This document shows positions 1 to 7,892 of a DNA stretch of 32,863 nucleotides, piece by piece. Below the pieces are notes generated by a model. The model did no database searches. It was given only the letters and a program-made list of their open reading frames with translations, and was not told the origin of the DNA. Numbering within the stretch: position 1 is the stretch's first letter; every line of letters begins with the position of its first letter. Both the position numbers and the translations under genes were made by a program. Source of the stretch: an archaeon. GTDB lineage: Archaea > Micrarchaeota > Micrarchaeia > Anstonellales > Bilamarchaeaceae. The stretch covers positions 1 through 32,863 of the forward strand of contig JAGVON010000026.1 of NCBI GenBank assembly GCA_020052735.1. Reading direction: 5' to 3'.

Positions 1-31
1 GCCGGAGCCCCGCCCGCCCCGCCTCAGGATA

Positions 32-622
32 ATGGAAACACAGGTGGAATACATGGAGAGAAGGCCAAGGACAGGGGAGGAGGCGCTGCGCCTTCTCATG
101 GAGGGGAACAGGAAATTTGTGGAAGGGAAACTAACGCACTACGATGTGGTTGCGCGCAGGAAGGAGCTCGTGAACGGCCAGCAGCCTTTCGCCATAGTCC
201 TCAGCTGCTCCGATTCCCGCATAGACCCGGTGAAGACCTTTGACGCGGACCTCGGGGGGGTATTCGCAATAGAGTCCGCAGGGAACGTGGTGGACGACAT
301 CGCGGTAGGCAGCGTTGAATACGGCGCGGAGCACCTGGGGGCGCCCCTCCTGGTCATACTCGCGCACGAGAAATGCGGCGCGGTCACCGCATGCTGCACC
401 GGGGGCCACTGCGGGGGCCACATAAAGGACATAATGAAGATGATAGAGCCCTCCGTGATAAAGGGCGACGTGGAAGCGAGCACGGACAGGAACGCGAGGG
501 CGGTGAAGGAGTGCATCCTGCATTCCAGCGAAATCATCCGCCGCCTTGTGGACGAGGGCAAACTGAAGATAGTCGTCGCAAAATACATGCTGGAGAGCGG
601 GCAGGTAAAGATACTAGAGTGA
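32..622 (+). CDS. beta-class carbonic anhydrase
   Basis: Predicted cytosolic zinc enzyme interconverting CO2 and bicarbonate. The beta-class signature is complete: CSDSR (Cys59, Asp61, Arg63) supplies the first zinc ligand and the Asp-Arg dyad, and AHEKCGAV supplies His112 and Cys115. The 196-aa length is usual for the short prokaryotic type. An extra Cys/Gly/His-rich stretch (CCTGGHCGGH, about 121-130) follows the second motif and may be a local insertion. The ATG at 32 is used; an in-frame ATG at 53 is an alternative. No TATA box is visible in the 31 nt upstream, so the promoter or an upstream operon partner may lie outside the window. aRF1 starts 6 nt downstream, so the two are probably co-transcribed. 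Family assignment is secure; the physiological role is inferred. Confidence 0.93.
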   Translation: METQVEYMERRPRTGEEALRLLMEGNRKFVEGKLTHYDVVARRKELVNGQQPFAIVLSCSDSRIDPVKTFDADLGGVFAIESAGNVVDDIAVGSVEYGAEHLGAPLLVILAHEKCGAVTACCTGGHCGGHIKDIMKMIEPSVIKGDVEASTDRNARAVKECILHSSEIIRRLVDEGKLKIVVAKYMLESGQVKILE

Positions 623-628
623 ACAAAC

Positions 629-1831
629 ATGGCAGGGGAGAAGGAATACGGGCTCAAGAAGATGGTGCGCACGCTGAAGGCTTTCAGCGGAAGCGGCACC
701 CAGCTCATCTCCGTCTACATCCCCGCGGGCTACCCAATCCACGAGACCGGAGGAAAACTGAGGGAGGAGCTCTCCCAGGCCTCCAACATAAAGTCCAAGC
801 AGACGCGCACCAACGTAACGGACGCGCTGGAAAAAATCATAAACTACATGAAGATGTTCAGGCAGACGCCGGAGAACGGCATCGCCATATTCGCCGGCAA
901 CATCTCGGACAACCCCGCAAAGACGGACATAAAGCTCTTCTCGCTTGAGCCGCCGAGCAAGCTCAACGTTTCCATTTACCGGTGCGACTCCCGCTTCTTC
1001 CTTGAGCCCCTTGAGCGCATGATGGGGGCGAAGGACTCATACGGAATAATCGTCCTTGACGGGAGGGAGGCGACGCTCGCAATCGTGAAGGGCACAAACA
1101 TAGAAGTGGTTGACAGGCTCATCTCCCACGCGCACGCGAAGGTGCGCAAGGGGGGGCAGAGCCAGAGGCGCATTGAGCGCCTCATAGAGGAGTCCATAGA
1201 GAAATACTACAAGCGCATCGGGGAGTCCGTGGACAAGCACCTCCTCGGCAGGGTGAAAGGCGTCGTGGTCGGCGGCCCGGGCCCCACGAAGGAGTTCTTC
1301 GTGAAGATGTCCCCGTTCAACTACCAGATAAAGGTCATGGGCGTGGTTGACACTGGCTACACGGACGATTTCGGCATCCGCGAAACCCTCTCCAAATCCG
1401 AAGCCATACTTGAGGGGCAGGAGGCGGTGAAGGAGCGCGCCCTCGTTGAAAAATTCATAAAGGAAGTGGTGAAGGAGGGGCTCGCCACATACGGGCTGAA
1501 GGAAGTGATGGAGGCCATAGCAACAAAACGGGCGGACACCGTGCTCGTTTCCGAGGGGCTTCTGTTCCAGATGGTGGAATGGAAATGCTCATCGTGCAGC
1601 GAGGCGCTCTCCAAGGCGACGAAGGAGGAGCCCAAGCCCGTCAAATGCCCCAAATGCGGCTCGGAGATGGAGGTGATGGGCGTCGTCCCGCTCCTTGACT
1701 ACCTCATAGAGAACGCGGAGGGGAAGGGCATAAAGATGGAGATAATCTCAACAAACACCGTGGAGGGGAACCAGTTCCTCCAGGGCTTCGGCGGAATAGG
1801 CGCATTCCTCAAATACCGGACTAATTATTGA
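629..1831 (+). CDS. prf1: peptide chain release factor aRF1
   Basis: Archaeal class-1 release factor recognising all three stop codons and triggering peptidyl-tRNA hydrolysis on the ribosome. All hallmark elements are visible. NIKS at residues 53-56 and YRCDSRF (YxCxxxF) at 117-123 lie in the stop-codon decoding domain. GGQ at 175-177 lies in the catalytic domain. The C-terminal domain carries a zinc-ribbon-like CSSC...CPKC quartet at about 320-345. The length of 400 aa is slightly below the usual ~415. It starts 6 nt after the carbonic anhydrase gene and its stop overlaps by 7 nt the 3' end of the convergent minus-strand gene. Confidence 0.97.
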   Translation: MAGEKEYGLKKMVRTLKAFSGSGTQLISVYIPAGYPIHETGGKLREELSQASNIKSKQTRTNVTDALEKIINYMKMFRQTPENGIAIFAGNISDNPAKTDIKLFSLEPPSKLNVSIYRCDSRFFLEPLERMMGAKDSYGIIVLDGREATLAIVKGTNIEVVDRLISHAHAKVRKGGQSQRRIERLIEESIEKYYKRIGESVDKHLLGRVKGVVVGGPGPTKEFFVKMSPFNYQIKVMGVVDTGYTDDFGIRETLSKSEAILEGQEAVKERALVEKFIKEVVKEGLATYGLKEVMEAIATKRADTVLVSEGLLFQMVEWKCSSCSEALSKATKEEPKPVKCPKCGSEMEVMGVVPLLDYLIENAEGKGIKMEIISTNTVEGNQFLQGFGGIGAFLKYRTNY

Positions 1832-2382
1832 GGCGCAGTGATGTTTGCGCCGGAGTTCCCCCCGCTTACAGGAAGCACGGGCGGGCTCCGCACCCCTATG
1901 TTGCACCCGTTCTCCGTGTAATCCGCGCCCATGCCCACCACGAGCTCGTTCCAGAATATCTTCGTCTCGTTGTTCTTCCTTATGTAGATGATGGATGTGC
2001 CCTGCACGTCCCTTGCCTCGCCTATCTCGTCAAGGCACACGCCCAGGGGGTTCGTGTACGTTGTCCCGTTGTCATACGTCCTTATGCACTCGGAATCCAG
2101 GGAATAGAACCTTTTGCTTATGCCGCCCACGGCCGTGCTGTATGAGATGTCAACCGCGCACTGCATTATGTTGCTCCTCACATCGTCCTCGCCCGCGCCC
2201 CTGAGGTCCATCACGATGTACATCTCCTGCGAGGACGCCAGGTTGCTTGAGAACTCGCTGAGATACACCTCCTCCCTCCCTGCCCACGGGTCCTGCGAAG
2301 GCCCCTGCATGAAGAAGATGTACGCCCCCATGGCAAACGCCGCGATTATGATTATCCCGGTTGCAACCGCCTTCGTGTTCAG
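1825..2382 (-). CDS. membrane-anchored Cys-containing protein, unknown function
   Basis: The ORF track starts this gene at ATG 2331, but the frame stays open upstream and encodes an obvious N-terminal anchor (NTKAVATGIIIIAAFAMGAY). The only upstream start-like codon in frame is a CTG at 2382, since a TAG lies 12 nt further up. The coordinates assume that CTG; a sequencing indel or the ATG at 2331 are alternatives. The predicted protein is 185 aa: one TM helix, then an extracytoplasmic domain with four Cys (MQCA, SECI, GVCL, GCNI) and several N-glycosylation sequons. The Cys spacing and flanking residues resemble the C-terminal domain of the upstream gene, which it follows within about 5 nt, suggesting duplication and co-expression. 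Function unknown. Confidence 0.7.
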   Translation of the reverse strand: MNTKAVATGIIIIAAFAMGAYIFFMQGPSQDPWAGREEVYLSEFSSNLASSQEMYIVMDLRGAGEDDVRSNIMQCAVDISYSTAVGGISKRFYSLDSECIRTYDNGTTYTNPLGVCLDEIGEARDVQGTSIIYIRKNNETKIFWNELVVGMGADYTENGCNIGVRSPPVLPVSGGNSGANITAPQ

Positions 2383-2386
2383 CCAA

Positions 2387-4510
2387 TCACCCGTCTACAG
2401 TTTCGTTCGCGCCGCCCTCCGGCCCCAGGGCGATTTCGCCCACCGGCACCGCGAGCATCCCCGCGACCTCGCATTCCCTGAAGTACTGCTCGTCGCCCGT
2501 GAACACCGCGTTGTCAACGAAGACCACGGAGAACTCCGGCCTGGTCTGCAGCGCCGAGTACCTGAGCGTTATTATCGGCTCCTCCACGCTGTTGTAGCAT
2601 TCGCCGAGCGTGGTGCTCTGGCTGGTTATGCAGTCCCCGTCCGTCTTGTCATAGACATCCACGGCCCTCGGGGACAGCTCGCCCGCCATCTTCTGCGCGC
2701 ACGCCATCATCTCAGCGGCGGCCCCGGAGCTCACCCCCTCGGTCTCCACAAGTATGGACACGTGTTCGGAATCCGCGAGCGAAGCCCTGTATTCCGTGAA
2801 GTCCGCGTCAGAGGCCGAGCCCTTCAGGGTGAGATACGCCCCTGCCGAGACCGCGCCCGCCACGAGCAGGCCGAGCCCCAGGAAGATGAAACCCACGAAC
2901 ATCGCCCCCCTGCCCATCTTTGCCGACCTGGCGAAGAAGAACAGGAACGCGAACGTGAGCAGCGAGCCGAGCGAGAAGAACGAGAGCGCGGAAAGCATTA
3001 TGGGCGCGTATTCGGACAGGTTGCCCTTCTCCACCCGGTCCATCGGCTGCACCGCGACGGCAAGGTTCTCAACGCCCTCGTTGGTGCTCCTTGCCGCGGC
3101 CCTCAGCGGGCTGAGGTACACGCTGCCCGAGGAGACCTGCTGCACGACCGGGTCAGCCGCCGCGGTTATGTTCAGGTAATCATCCCTGAGCGCAGCGTAC
3201 CTCTCCGGGGAAAGCCCAGGGACGAAGCTGCGGTCCAGGTTGCCCTTCCTTGCGGACAGCGCCGCTGCCAGCGCCGCCTGCTCATCGTTCAGGTTGGATG
3301 TTTCCAGTATGAAGATTGCCAGGGAGGCCTCGGATTTCGCCTCCTCGGTTGAATTGTACACCTCCCACTGCACGGGTATCGCGGCGGCCAGCCGGTTCGT
3401 CTTCGCGCCCAACTCGTCAATTGATGCGTTGAGCTGCGAGAAGTTGCCTGCCGTGAGGTCCGCGTCTATCCTGGTGATGAGCGTGTCTATCCGGTTGGCG
3501 TCCGTGCTGACCTGCGAGTCCGCCACGACCTGGAGCAGCGCCCTCGCGTCCGCGGCCGTTCTCTGCCCCCTTGTTTTCAGCGGGTCATAAATGCCATGGT
3601 AATATGCGCGCGCGGCGTTGTCCGCGGCCATCAGTATCCTCGTGTTCTCGCTGGCAACCATCGCAGCGCCAATCCCCTCCGAGCCCTCCAGCCGCGCGGT
3701 CTTCTCCAGCAGCGCGTCTATTTTCGCATCCGCGTCGTCCAGGTGCGCCTCGTTTATCAGTATGTACGGGCATACGCCCAGGCAGTCGGTGCAGTGCTCG
3801 TCGGGCTTCGGCATCCTGAAGCGCGTGCTCTCCAGCTTCTCCTCGTCCGCCATCATCGCGGGTATGTAGCCCTTCATCTCGGTGAGGCTCTCCCGTATGT
3901 TCCCGCCGTCCATCCGGTCAAAAAGGAGGAATATGGCATCCGTCTTGCTCGTGAGCCCGTTGCTGGCGTATGAGAATTCCTGGACGTCCGGCATGATGTC
4001 CTCTATGTTTGAGCAGCCGATGGCATCCCCCATCTCGTCGCACAGGAAAAGCGCGGTGGTGAAGCAGTCCGTATCGTTCGTGCAGGGGAACTGCTGCAGG
4101 AAAAGCCCCATCCTGCAAACCTCCTCCTCATAGCCGACCTCCTCGTCCAGCCAGGGCAGGTTCACCACAGTGCCAGGGTAGTTGTCCCCGTTGTTCCTGC
4201 TGTCGTCGTACGCCTCAAAGTCAGCCCTCAGCGCCGCTATCTCCTCATCCGTCGGGTAATACAGGTCCGCATAATGCGCGTTCATCGCCGTCCCCACGAC
4301 CTCCGGGTCGGTGATTATGGCCCCGCTGCCGTCCAGCAGGAACGCGGGCTCCCCGTTTATGTATACGATAGTATAAGGGACCGCATCCACCACAAAAGTG
4401 TCCTGGCCGGTTATGTTCTCGCCGGGCGCGAGGTACTGCGTAAGGTCCGCGGAAAAGGCTGCGGGGAGCAGCAGTAATAAAACTATCAGAACGCTGGTGG
4501 TCGGTCGCAT
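2387..4510 (-). CDS. large exported membrane protein with Cys-rich domains, unknown function
   Basis: Predicted 707 aa. A signal peptide (TSVLIVLLLLLPAAFSA) is followed by a large extracytoplasmic region with Cys-rich patches (CRMGLFLQQFPCTNDTDC near 130-155 and HCTDCLGVCPY near 240), then a helical, probably coiled-coil middle. Two TM helices lie at roughly 535-590, with a final ~115-aa extracytoplasmic domain carrying four or five Cys (MMACAQ, DCITS, GECYN, RECEV). That last domain resembles the downstream gene. The track's TTG at 4516 is rejected in favour of ATG 4510, because a TATA box (4533-4540) is centred 26.5 nt before it. No family recognised; a role in envelope assembly or adhesion is only a guess. 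Confidence 0.82.
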   Translation of the reverse strand: MRPTTSVLIVLLLLLPAAFSADLTQYLAPGENITGQDTFVVDAVPYTIVYINGEPAFLLDGSGAIITDPEVVGTAMNAHYADLYYPTDEEIAALRADFEAYDDSRNNGDNYPGTVVNLPWLDEEVGYEEEVCRMGLFLQQFPCTNDTDCFTTALFLCDEMGDAIGCSNIEDIMPDVQEFSYASNGLTSKTDAIFLLFDRMDGGNIRESLTEMKGYIPAMMADEEKLESTRFRMPKPDEHCTDCLGVCPYILINEAHLDDADAKIDALLEKTARLEGSEGIGAAMVASENTRILMAADNAARAYYHGIYDPLKTRGQRTAADARALLQVVADSQVSTDANRIDTLITRIDADLTAGNFSQLNASIDELGAKTNRLAAAIPVQWEVYNSTEEAKSEASLAIFILETSNLNDEQAALAAALSARKGNLDRSFVPGLSPERYAALRDDYLNITAAADPVVQQVSSGSVYLSPLRAAARSTNEGVENLAVAVQPMDRVEKGNLSEYAPIMLSALSFFSLGSLLTFAFLFFFARSAKMGRGAMFVGFIFLGLGLLVAGAVSAGAYLTLKGSASDADFTEYRASLADSEHVSILVETEGVSSGAAAEMMACAQKMAGELSPRAVDVYDKTDGDCITSQSTTLGECYNSVEEPIITLRYSALQTRPEFSVVFVDNAVFTGDEQYFRECEVAGMLAVPVGEIALGPEGGANETVDG

Positions 4511-4532
4511 GGGCAACTATTGCCCTTACTTA

Positions 4533-4540
4533 TTTATAAA
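4533..4540 (-). promoter_or_regulatory. TATA box for the 4510 start
   Basis: Palindromic TTTATAAA preceded on the minus strand by an A-rich BRE-like stretch. Its centre lies 26.5 nt from ATG 4510, implying a leaderless mRNA and separating this gene from the GGPP synthase gene upstream. Confidence 0.7.
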
Positions 4541-4561
4541 GATTTTGAATTTTTGCGCTGG

Positions 4562-5545
4562 CTATTTCTCACGGCGCACGATGTAGTCCGCGAGCGAGTC
4601 CATCAGCCCCCTTCCCGCGCCCGCTTCCACCGCTTCCAGGGACGCCTTCGCATCCCTCACCAGCCGCTCCGCATAATCCGATGCGTACCTTATGGAGCCG
4701 CATTCCTGCGCCAGCCCTATTGTCTCGCGCACATCTGCCGCGCTCTTCTTCCCTTTCCCCAGTATCCCTATCACGCGCCTGCGCACCTGCGGCGGCGAAT
4801 TCGCAATGAGATGGATTGTTATCAGCGACCTCTTCCCCTCGTCTATGTCCTCGCCTATCTTCTTCTTGTATTTGGACGGGTCCGCGGTCAGGTTCAGGAC
4901 GTCGTCCTTTATCTGGAACGCCAGCCCGATTTTCTCACCGAACGTGCGCAGCGCATCCCGCTCCACCATCCCCGCGCCCGCGCAGTACGCCCCTATCTCG
5001 CAGGACGCCCCTATCAGCGAAGCGGTCTTCCCGCCGACCATCCTCAGGTATTCCTCCTCGCCCACGTCAAACCTCTTCTCCCTGTACCAGTTCAGCTCCC
5101 TCCCCTGGCCTTCCGCGACCGCCCTGAACGAGCTTATGAGTATCCCCGCCCCTCCGCTCAGGAGTTCCGGCTCCGCATTCCGCACGAGCGAGTGCCACAC
5201 CAGGTTGTACAGCGCATCCCCGCTGTTTATCGCAATCGGGATGCCGTACTCAATGTGCAGCGTGGGCCTCCCCCTCCTCATGGGCGATGAGTCCTCTATG
5301 TCGTCGTGTATGAGGGTGAAGTTGTGGAACAGCTCAATCGCCACGGCGAAGGGCAGCACCGTGGATTCCTCCCCGCCGCACGCTGAGCAGGACGCGAGCG
5401 CGAGCACGGGCCTTATCCTCTTCCCGCCCCTGGAGATGTATTCCCCCAGCATCCCGTACACTTCCTTCGGCTCCGGGGGCAGCTCGGCATGCACCGCCTT
5501 CTCAATCAGTTCTGCCTGCGATTTTATGTAAGCGTCGGCATCCAT
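4562..5545 (-). CDS. geranylgeranyl diphosphate synthase (trans-polyprenyl synthase)
   Basis: Condenses isopentenyl diphosphate with allylic diphosphates to give GGPP, the precursor of archaeal membrane lipids. Visible motifs: GGKRIRP (40-46), first Asp-rich motif DDIED (81-85), GDALYN, and second Asp-rich motif KDDVLN. Phe76, the fifth residue before DDIED, matches the bulky residue that limits the product to C20 in archaeal GGPP synthases, so C20 is inferred. The start at ATG 5545 gives 327 aa and lies 27.5 nt from a TATA-like element; ATG 5560 is possible. The track start at 5602 is a TTG inside the divergent gene's start and is rejected. The last position of the second motif is Asn rather than Asp, a common variant. 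Confidence 0.93.
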   Translation of the reverse strand: MDADAYIKSQAELIEKAVHAELPPEPKEVYGMLGEYISRGGKRIRPVLALASCSACGGEESTVLPFAVAIELFHNFTLIHDDIEDSSPMRRGRPTLHIEYGIPIAINSGDALYNLVWHSLVRNAEPELLSGGAGILISSFRAVAEGQGRELNWYREKRFDVGEEEYLRMVGGKTASLIGASCEIGAYCAGAGMVERDALRTFGEKIGLAFQIKDDVLNLTADPSKYKKKIGEDIDEGKRSLITIHLIANSPPQVRRRVIGILGKGKKSAADVRETIGLAQECGSIRYASDYAERLVRDAKASLEAVEAGAGRGLMDSLADYIVRREK

Positions 5546-5568
5546 GTTTTCCCTTTTCATAAGGCAAG

Positions 5569-5576
5569 TATTAAAT
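5569..5576. promoter_or_regulatory. shared TATA-like element for two divergent genes
   Basis: TATTAAAT (ATTTAATA on the other strand) lies 27.5 nt from the GGPP synthase ATG (5545, minus) and 29.5 nt from the DUF63 ATG (5602, plus). Only 56 bp separate the starts and no second TATA-like sequence is evident, so one element may serve both directions. Confidence 0.55.
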
Positions 5577-5601
5577 TCGCTCCTTTTCAATTCATCCACC
5601 A

Positions 5602-6438
5602 ATGTCCGACCTCATCACAGATTTCTTCCTGAACCCGATTGCGGACCGCACCGGCTATAATCCAATCAACACGCTTTTCTATGCCGCGCTCGCAATCGCC
5701 GCCGTCTACCTCATCTGGCTCGCGTTCAAAAAATTCAAAATCCGCATAGGCGACGATTTCTTCTACGGCGTCCTTTCTTTCGTCCTTTTCGGCTCCACAG
5801 CGCGCGTAGTGACGGACGCGGTGGACATGGGCACGCTCACGGCCGCAACCCCGCTCCATTCCCTCGTCCTCAATTCCGGCTTATACCAATACGGATTCCT
5901 CACCGTGAGCCCGGGCATCTATGTTGTGGTAGCGTCCCTCCTGCTCATCTCCATAGCCATCCTCCACCGCTTCGGCCGCATGGACCTGCTCAAGTATATC
6001 GGCATCGCCCTTTTCGCCTTCAATTTCATCCTCCTTCTTCCCTTCTTCCACTATTGGATGCACGCAATTCCGGTATTGCTCATGGCTGCAATCCCATTGG
6101 CGATAGCATACTATTATTTCCGTGATTTACCCTCCGCCCTCGTGGTTGGCGCGCAGGCATTGGACGGCGCAGCCACATTCTACATAATAGACATATTCTC
6201 CCCGCTTTCCGGCATATCCTATTTTGAGCAGCACGTCATCTCCCGCGCGGTGGGGGAGTTCATGGACACTTACCTCCTGTTCTACGTAATAAAAATCGCA
6301 ATCGCATTCGCCGCCGCATATTTCGTGGGCAGGGAGAAGATGCCGATGGACGAGAAGCGCTTCATCCTCCTCATATTCATAATAATAGGGCTCGCGCCCG
6401 GGCTGCGCGACCTCCTCCGCATGATGGCAGGGACATAA
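5602..6438 (+). CDS. DUF63 family integral membrane protein
   Basis: Polytopic membrane protein of 278 aa with about seven or eight hydrophobic helices. The N-terminal pattern GYNPINTLFYAALAI, the RIGDDFFYG segment and the family-like helices match my recollection of the archaeal DUF63 family, whose function is not established. It has an intact ATG, a usual length and no obvious defects. It is transcribed divergently from GGPP synthase, which might hint at a lipid- or envelope-related role, but that is inference from position only. Confidence 0.85.
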   Translation: MSDLITDFFLNPIADRTGYNPINTLFYAALAIAAVYLIWLAFKKFKIRIGDDFFYGVLSFVLFGSTARVVTDAVDMGTLTAATPLHSLVLNSGLYQYGFLTVSPGIYVVVASLLLISIAILHRFGRMDLLKYIGIALFAFNFILLLPFFHYWMHAIPVLLMAAIPLAIAYYYFRDLPSALVVGAQALDGAATFYIIDIFSPLSGISYFEQHVISRAVGEFMDTYLLFYVIKIAIAFAAAYFVGREKMPMDEKRFILLIFIIIGLAPGLRDLLRMMAGT

Positions 6439-6467
6439 CAGTTCCCTGTTTTGGGCGCCAAGGAAAG

Positions 6468-6475
6468 TATTTTAA
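6468..6475 (+). promoter_or_regulatory. TATA box for the MNT gene
   Basis: TATTTTAA centred 27.5 nt before ATG 6499, consistent with a leaderless transcript. Confidence 0.6.
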
Positions 6476-6498
6476 CCATCCCCGCCTCTACCTAATGC

Positions 6499-6780
6499 AT
6501 GAAGCGCGAGGAGCTGATTGAACGAATAAAGGCCGTGCTCGTGGGGCACGGCATAAAAAAGGCGTATCTGTTCGGCAGCTTTGCAAGAAATGAGCCAAAG
6601 TTCAATGACATAGACATAGCGATAGAGCCGCCAAGAGGGAAGTTCTCCCTTCTTGACCTGGTTGGCGTGGAGCAGGAGCTTGAGGATGAAACGGGCAAGC
6701 ACGTAGATGTCGTCCTTCTGCGTTCCATGAAGCCGCGCATAATGCAGCACATCCAGAAGGATTTGAGGGTGCTCTTCTGA
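6499..6780 (+). CDS. MNT-type nucleotidyltransferase (MntA-like antitoxin)
   Basis: Minimal nucleotidyltransferase of 93 aa. The pol-beta-type motif is clear: LFGSFARNE (24-32) followed by the DID metal-binding pair (Asp37, Asp39). In MNT/HEPN toxin-antitoxin pairs this protein neutralises the HEPN RNase partner by adenylylation. The partner gene directly follows with a 1-nt TGATG overlap but is truncated, so the antitoxin may be an orphan. It starts leaderless from its own TATA box. Confidence 0.87.
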   Translation: MKREELIERIKAVLVGHGIKKAYLFGSFARNEPKFNDIDIAIEPPRGKFSLLDLVGVEQELEDETGKHVDVVLLRSMKPRIMQHIQKDLRVLF

Positions 6781-6902
6781 TGGCGGCAAAAAGGGACGAC
6801 CTGGTTTATGTTGATGACATCCTGGATGCGCTGGGGCGCATCAAAAGATACTGCGATAATGTTGAAAAAGAGGGATTCACGAAGGACGACATGCCTCCCT
6901 AA
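6780..6902 (+). pseudogene. truncated HepT-like HEPN toxin remnant (40 codons)
   Basis: Too short for the ORF track. The A of its ATG is the last base of the MNT stop. The 40-residue product resembles the N-terminus of HepT HEPN proteins (YVDDILDALGRIKRYCDNVE), then runs into TAA. Full-length HepT is about 110 aa, and the catalytic RX4HXY region is missing. No in-frame continuation is seen before the MinD-type gene, so this is probably a deletion relic; a small functional fragment cannot be excluded. Confidence 0.6.
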
Positions 6903-7000
6903 TCTGGCTTTGTGTTCCCGTTTCCCGACCCATTAGCCATCCATTCCTTTCTGCGCCTGCCATCCTCCTGATTGTGCAACAGGGCAACCCGGTGCAAAAG

Positions 7001-7008
7001 TATTTATT
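7001..7008 (+). promoter_or_regulatory. TATA box for the MinD-type gene
   Basis: TATTTATT centred 26.5 nt before the GTG at 7031. This fixes that codon as the likely start rather than the track's GTG at 6974. Confidence 0.65.
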
Positions 7009-7030
7009 CTTTCTTGTACCACGGTTCCTA

Positions 7031-7831
7031 GTGCAAAAACAAAAACGCATTGTCGCTGTCATCTCCGGCAAAGGCGGCGTGGGCAAAAGCACCATCGCGG
7101 TAAACACGGCATCCCTCCTGAGCCTCCGGGGCGCCTCAACGCTGCTCATAGACGCGGACGTCTACAACCCCTGCGTCTCGTTCCACCTCGGCCTGCTGCC
7201 GCATCCGGTCGGCCTGCTGGACGTGCTGGAAAACAAGGCGAAGATTGAGGACGCGCTCGTCATAGATCCGGCGAGCGGGTTGCGCTGCCTCTCGGCGTCC
7301 ATCCAGCTCAACAATAAAATAGGCACAGAAAATCTCGGCAGGCTCATAAAATCCCTGGATTACGATTACATCATAATAGACTGCGCGCCCGGCCTTTCAT
7401 CCGTTGTGGAGGACGTGATTGCCGCCTCCAACGAGCTCGTCATCCTTATGACGCCGGACATTCCCAGCGTGACCGCGGCGATGAAGCTCATCTCTCTCGT
7501 AAAAGATAAGATTGACCATACCAGAGTCCACTTCGTCCTCAACAGGGTGGCGGAGAAGCCATACGAGCTGAGCAAGCGCGAGGTACGCACGCTCTGCCAG
7601 GGCAGGCTGGACGCATCCATCCCGGAGGACGCCGAAATACCAAAAAGCATTTCTTCCAAGACGCCTGCCGTCATCCACAATGCCTCGGCCCCGTCCAGCC
7701 GCGCCATCAGCCAATTTTCCAGCATGGTTTTCCCGGAAGCGTTCCACAGAGGAGCAATCCGCATACCATTCCTTGGGACAATCGGGGGGGGGGGGCGCCC
7801 ACTTTTTCTCGATAATTACGGATTTCGTTAG
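7031..7831 (+). CDS. MinD/ParA-type ATPase with a disrupted C-terminus
   Basis: P-loop ATPase of the SIMIBI class, 266 aa from GTG 7031. The deviant Walker A is SGKGGVGKST with signature Lys14; LLIDADVYNPC and YIIIDCAPG (Walker B region) follow. MinD proteins act as membrane-associated positioning ATPases. The frame as given ends in a Gly4 stretch encoded by a run of 12 G (7784-7795), then RPLFLDNYGFR. Removing one G (or adding two) gives instead an ending HFFSIITDFVRKLFSH with a TGA at 7848-7850. That tail looks like the amphipathic membrane-targeting helix expected of MinD, so an indel in the G-run is likely. The following surface gene starts 61 nt downstream from its own TATA. Confidence 0.88.
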   Translation: MQKQKRIVAVISGKGGVGKSTIAVNTASLLSLRGASTLLIDADVYNPCVSFHLGLLPHPVGLLDVLENKAKIEDALVIDPASGLRCLSASIQLNNKIGTENLGRLIKSLDYDYIIIDCAPGLSSVVEDVIAASNELVILMTPDIPSVTAAMKLISLVKDKIDHTRVHFVLNRVAEKPYELSKREVRTLCQGRLDASIPEDAEIPKSISSKTPAVIHNASAPSSRAISQFSSMVFPEAFHRGAIRIPFLGTIGGGGRPLFLDNYGFR

Positions 7832-7862
7832 AAAGCTGTTTTCGCATTGACACAATCTATCG

Positions 7863-7870
7863 TTTTATAA
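7863..7870 (+). promoter_or_regulatory. TATA box for the LamG-like gene
   Basis: TTTTATAA centred 26.5 nt before ATG 7893. It lies just after the alternative MinD stop at 7850. Confidence 0.7.
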
Positions 7871-7892
7871 AATTTGGCGCATAGTGGAGGGC

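Noticed and set aside
2114-3352. 412-aa plus-strand ORF
   Set aside because: Antisense to the large exported protein, which has a signal peptide, TM helices and conserved Cys. The ORF product lacks any such features.
4520-5531. Two plus-strand ORFs over the GGPP synthase gene
   Set aside because: Both are shadows of a gene with both Asp-rich motifs.
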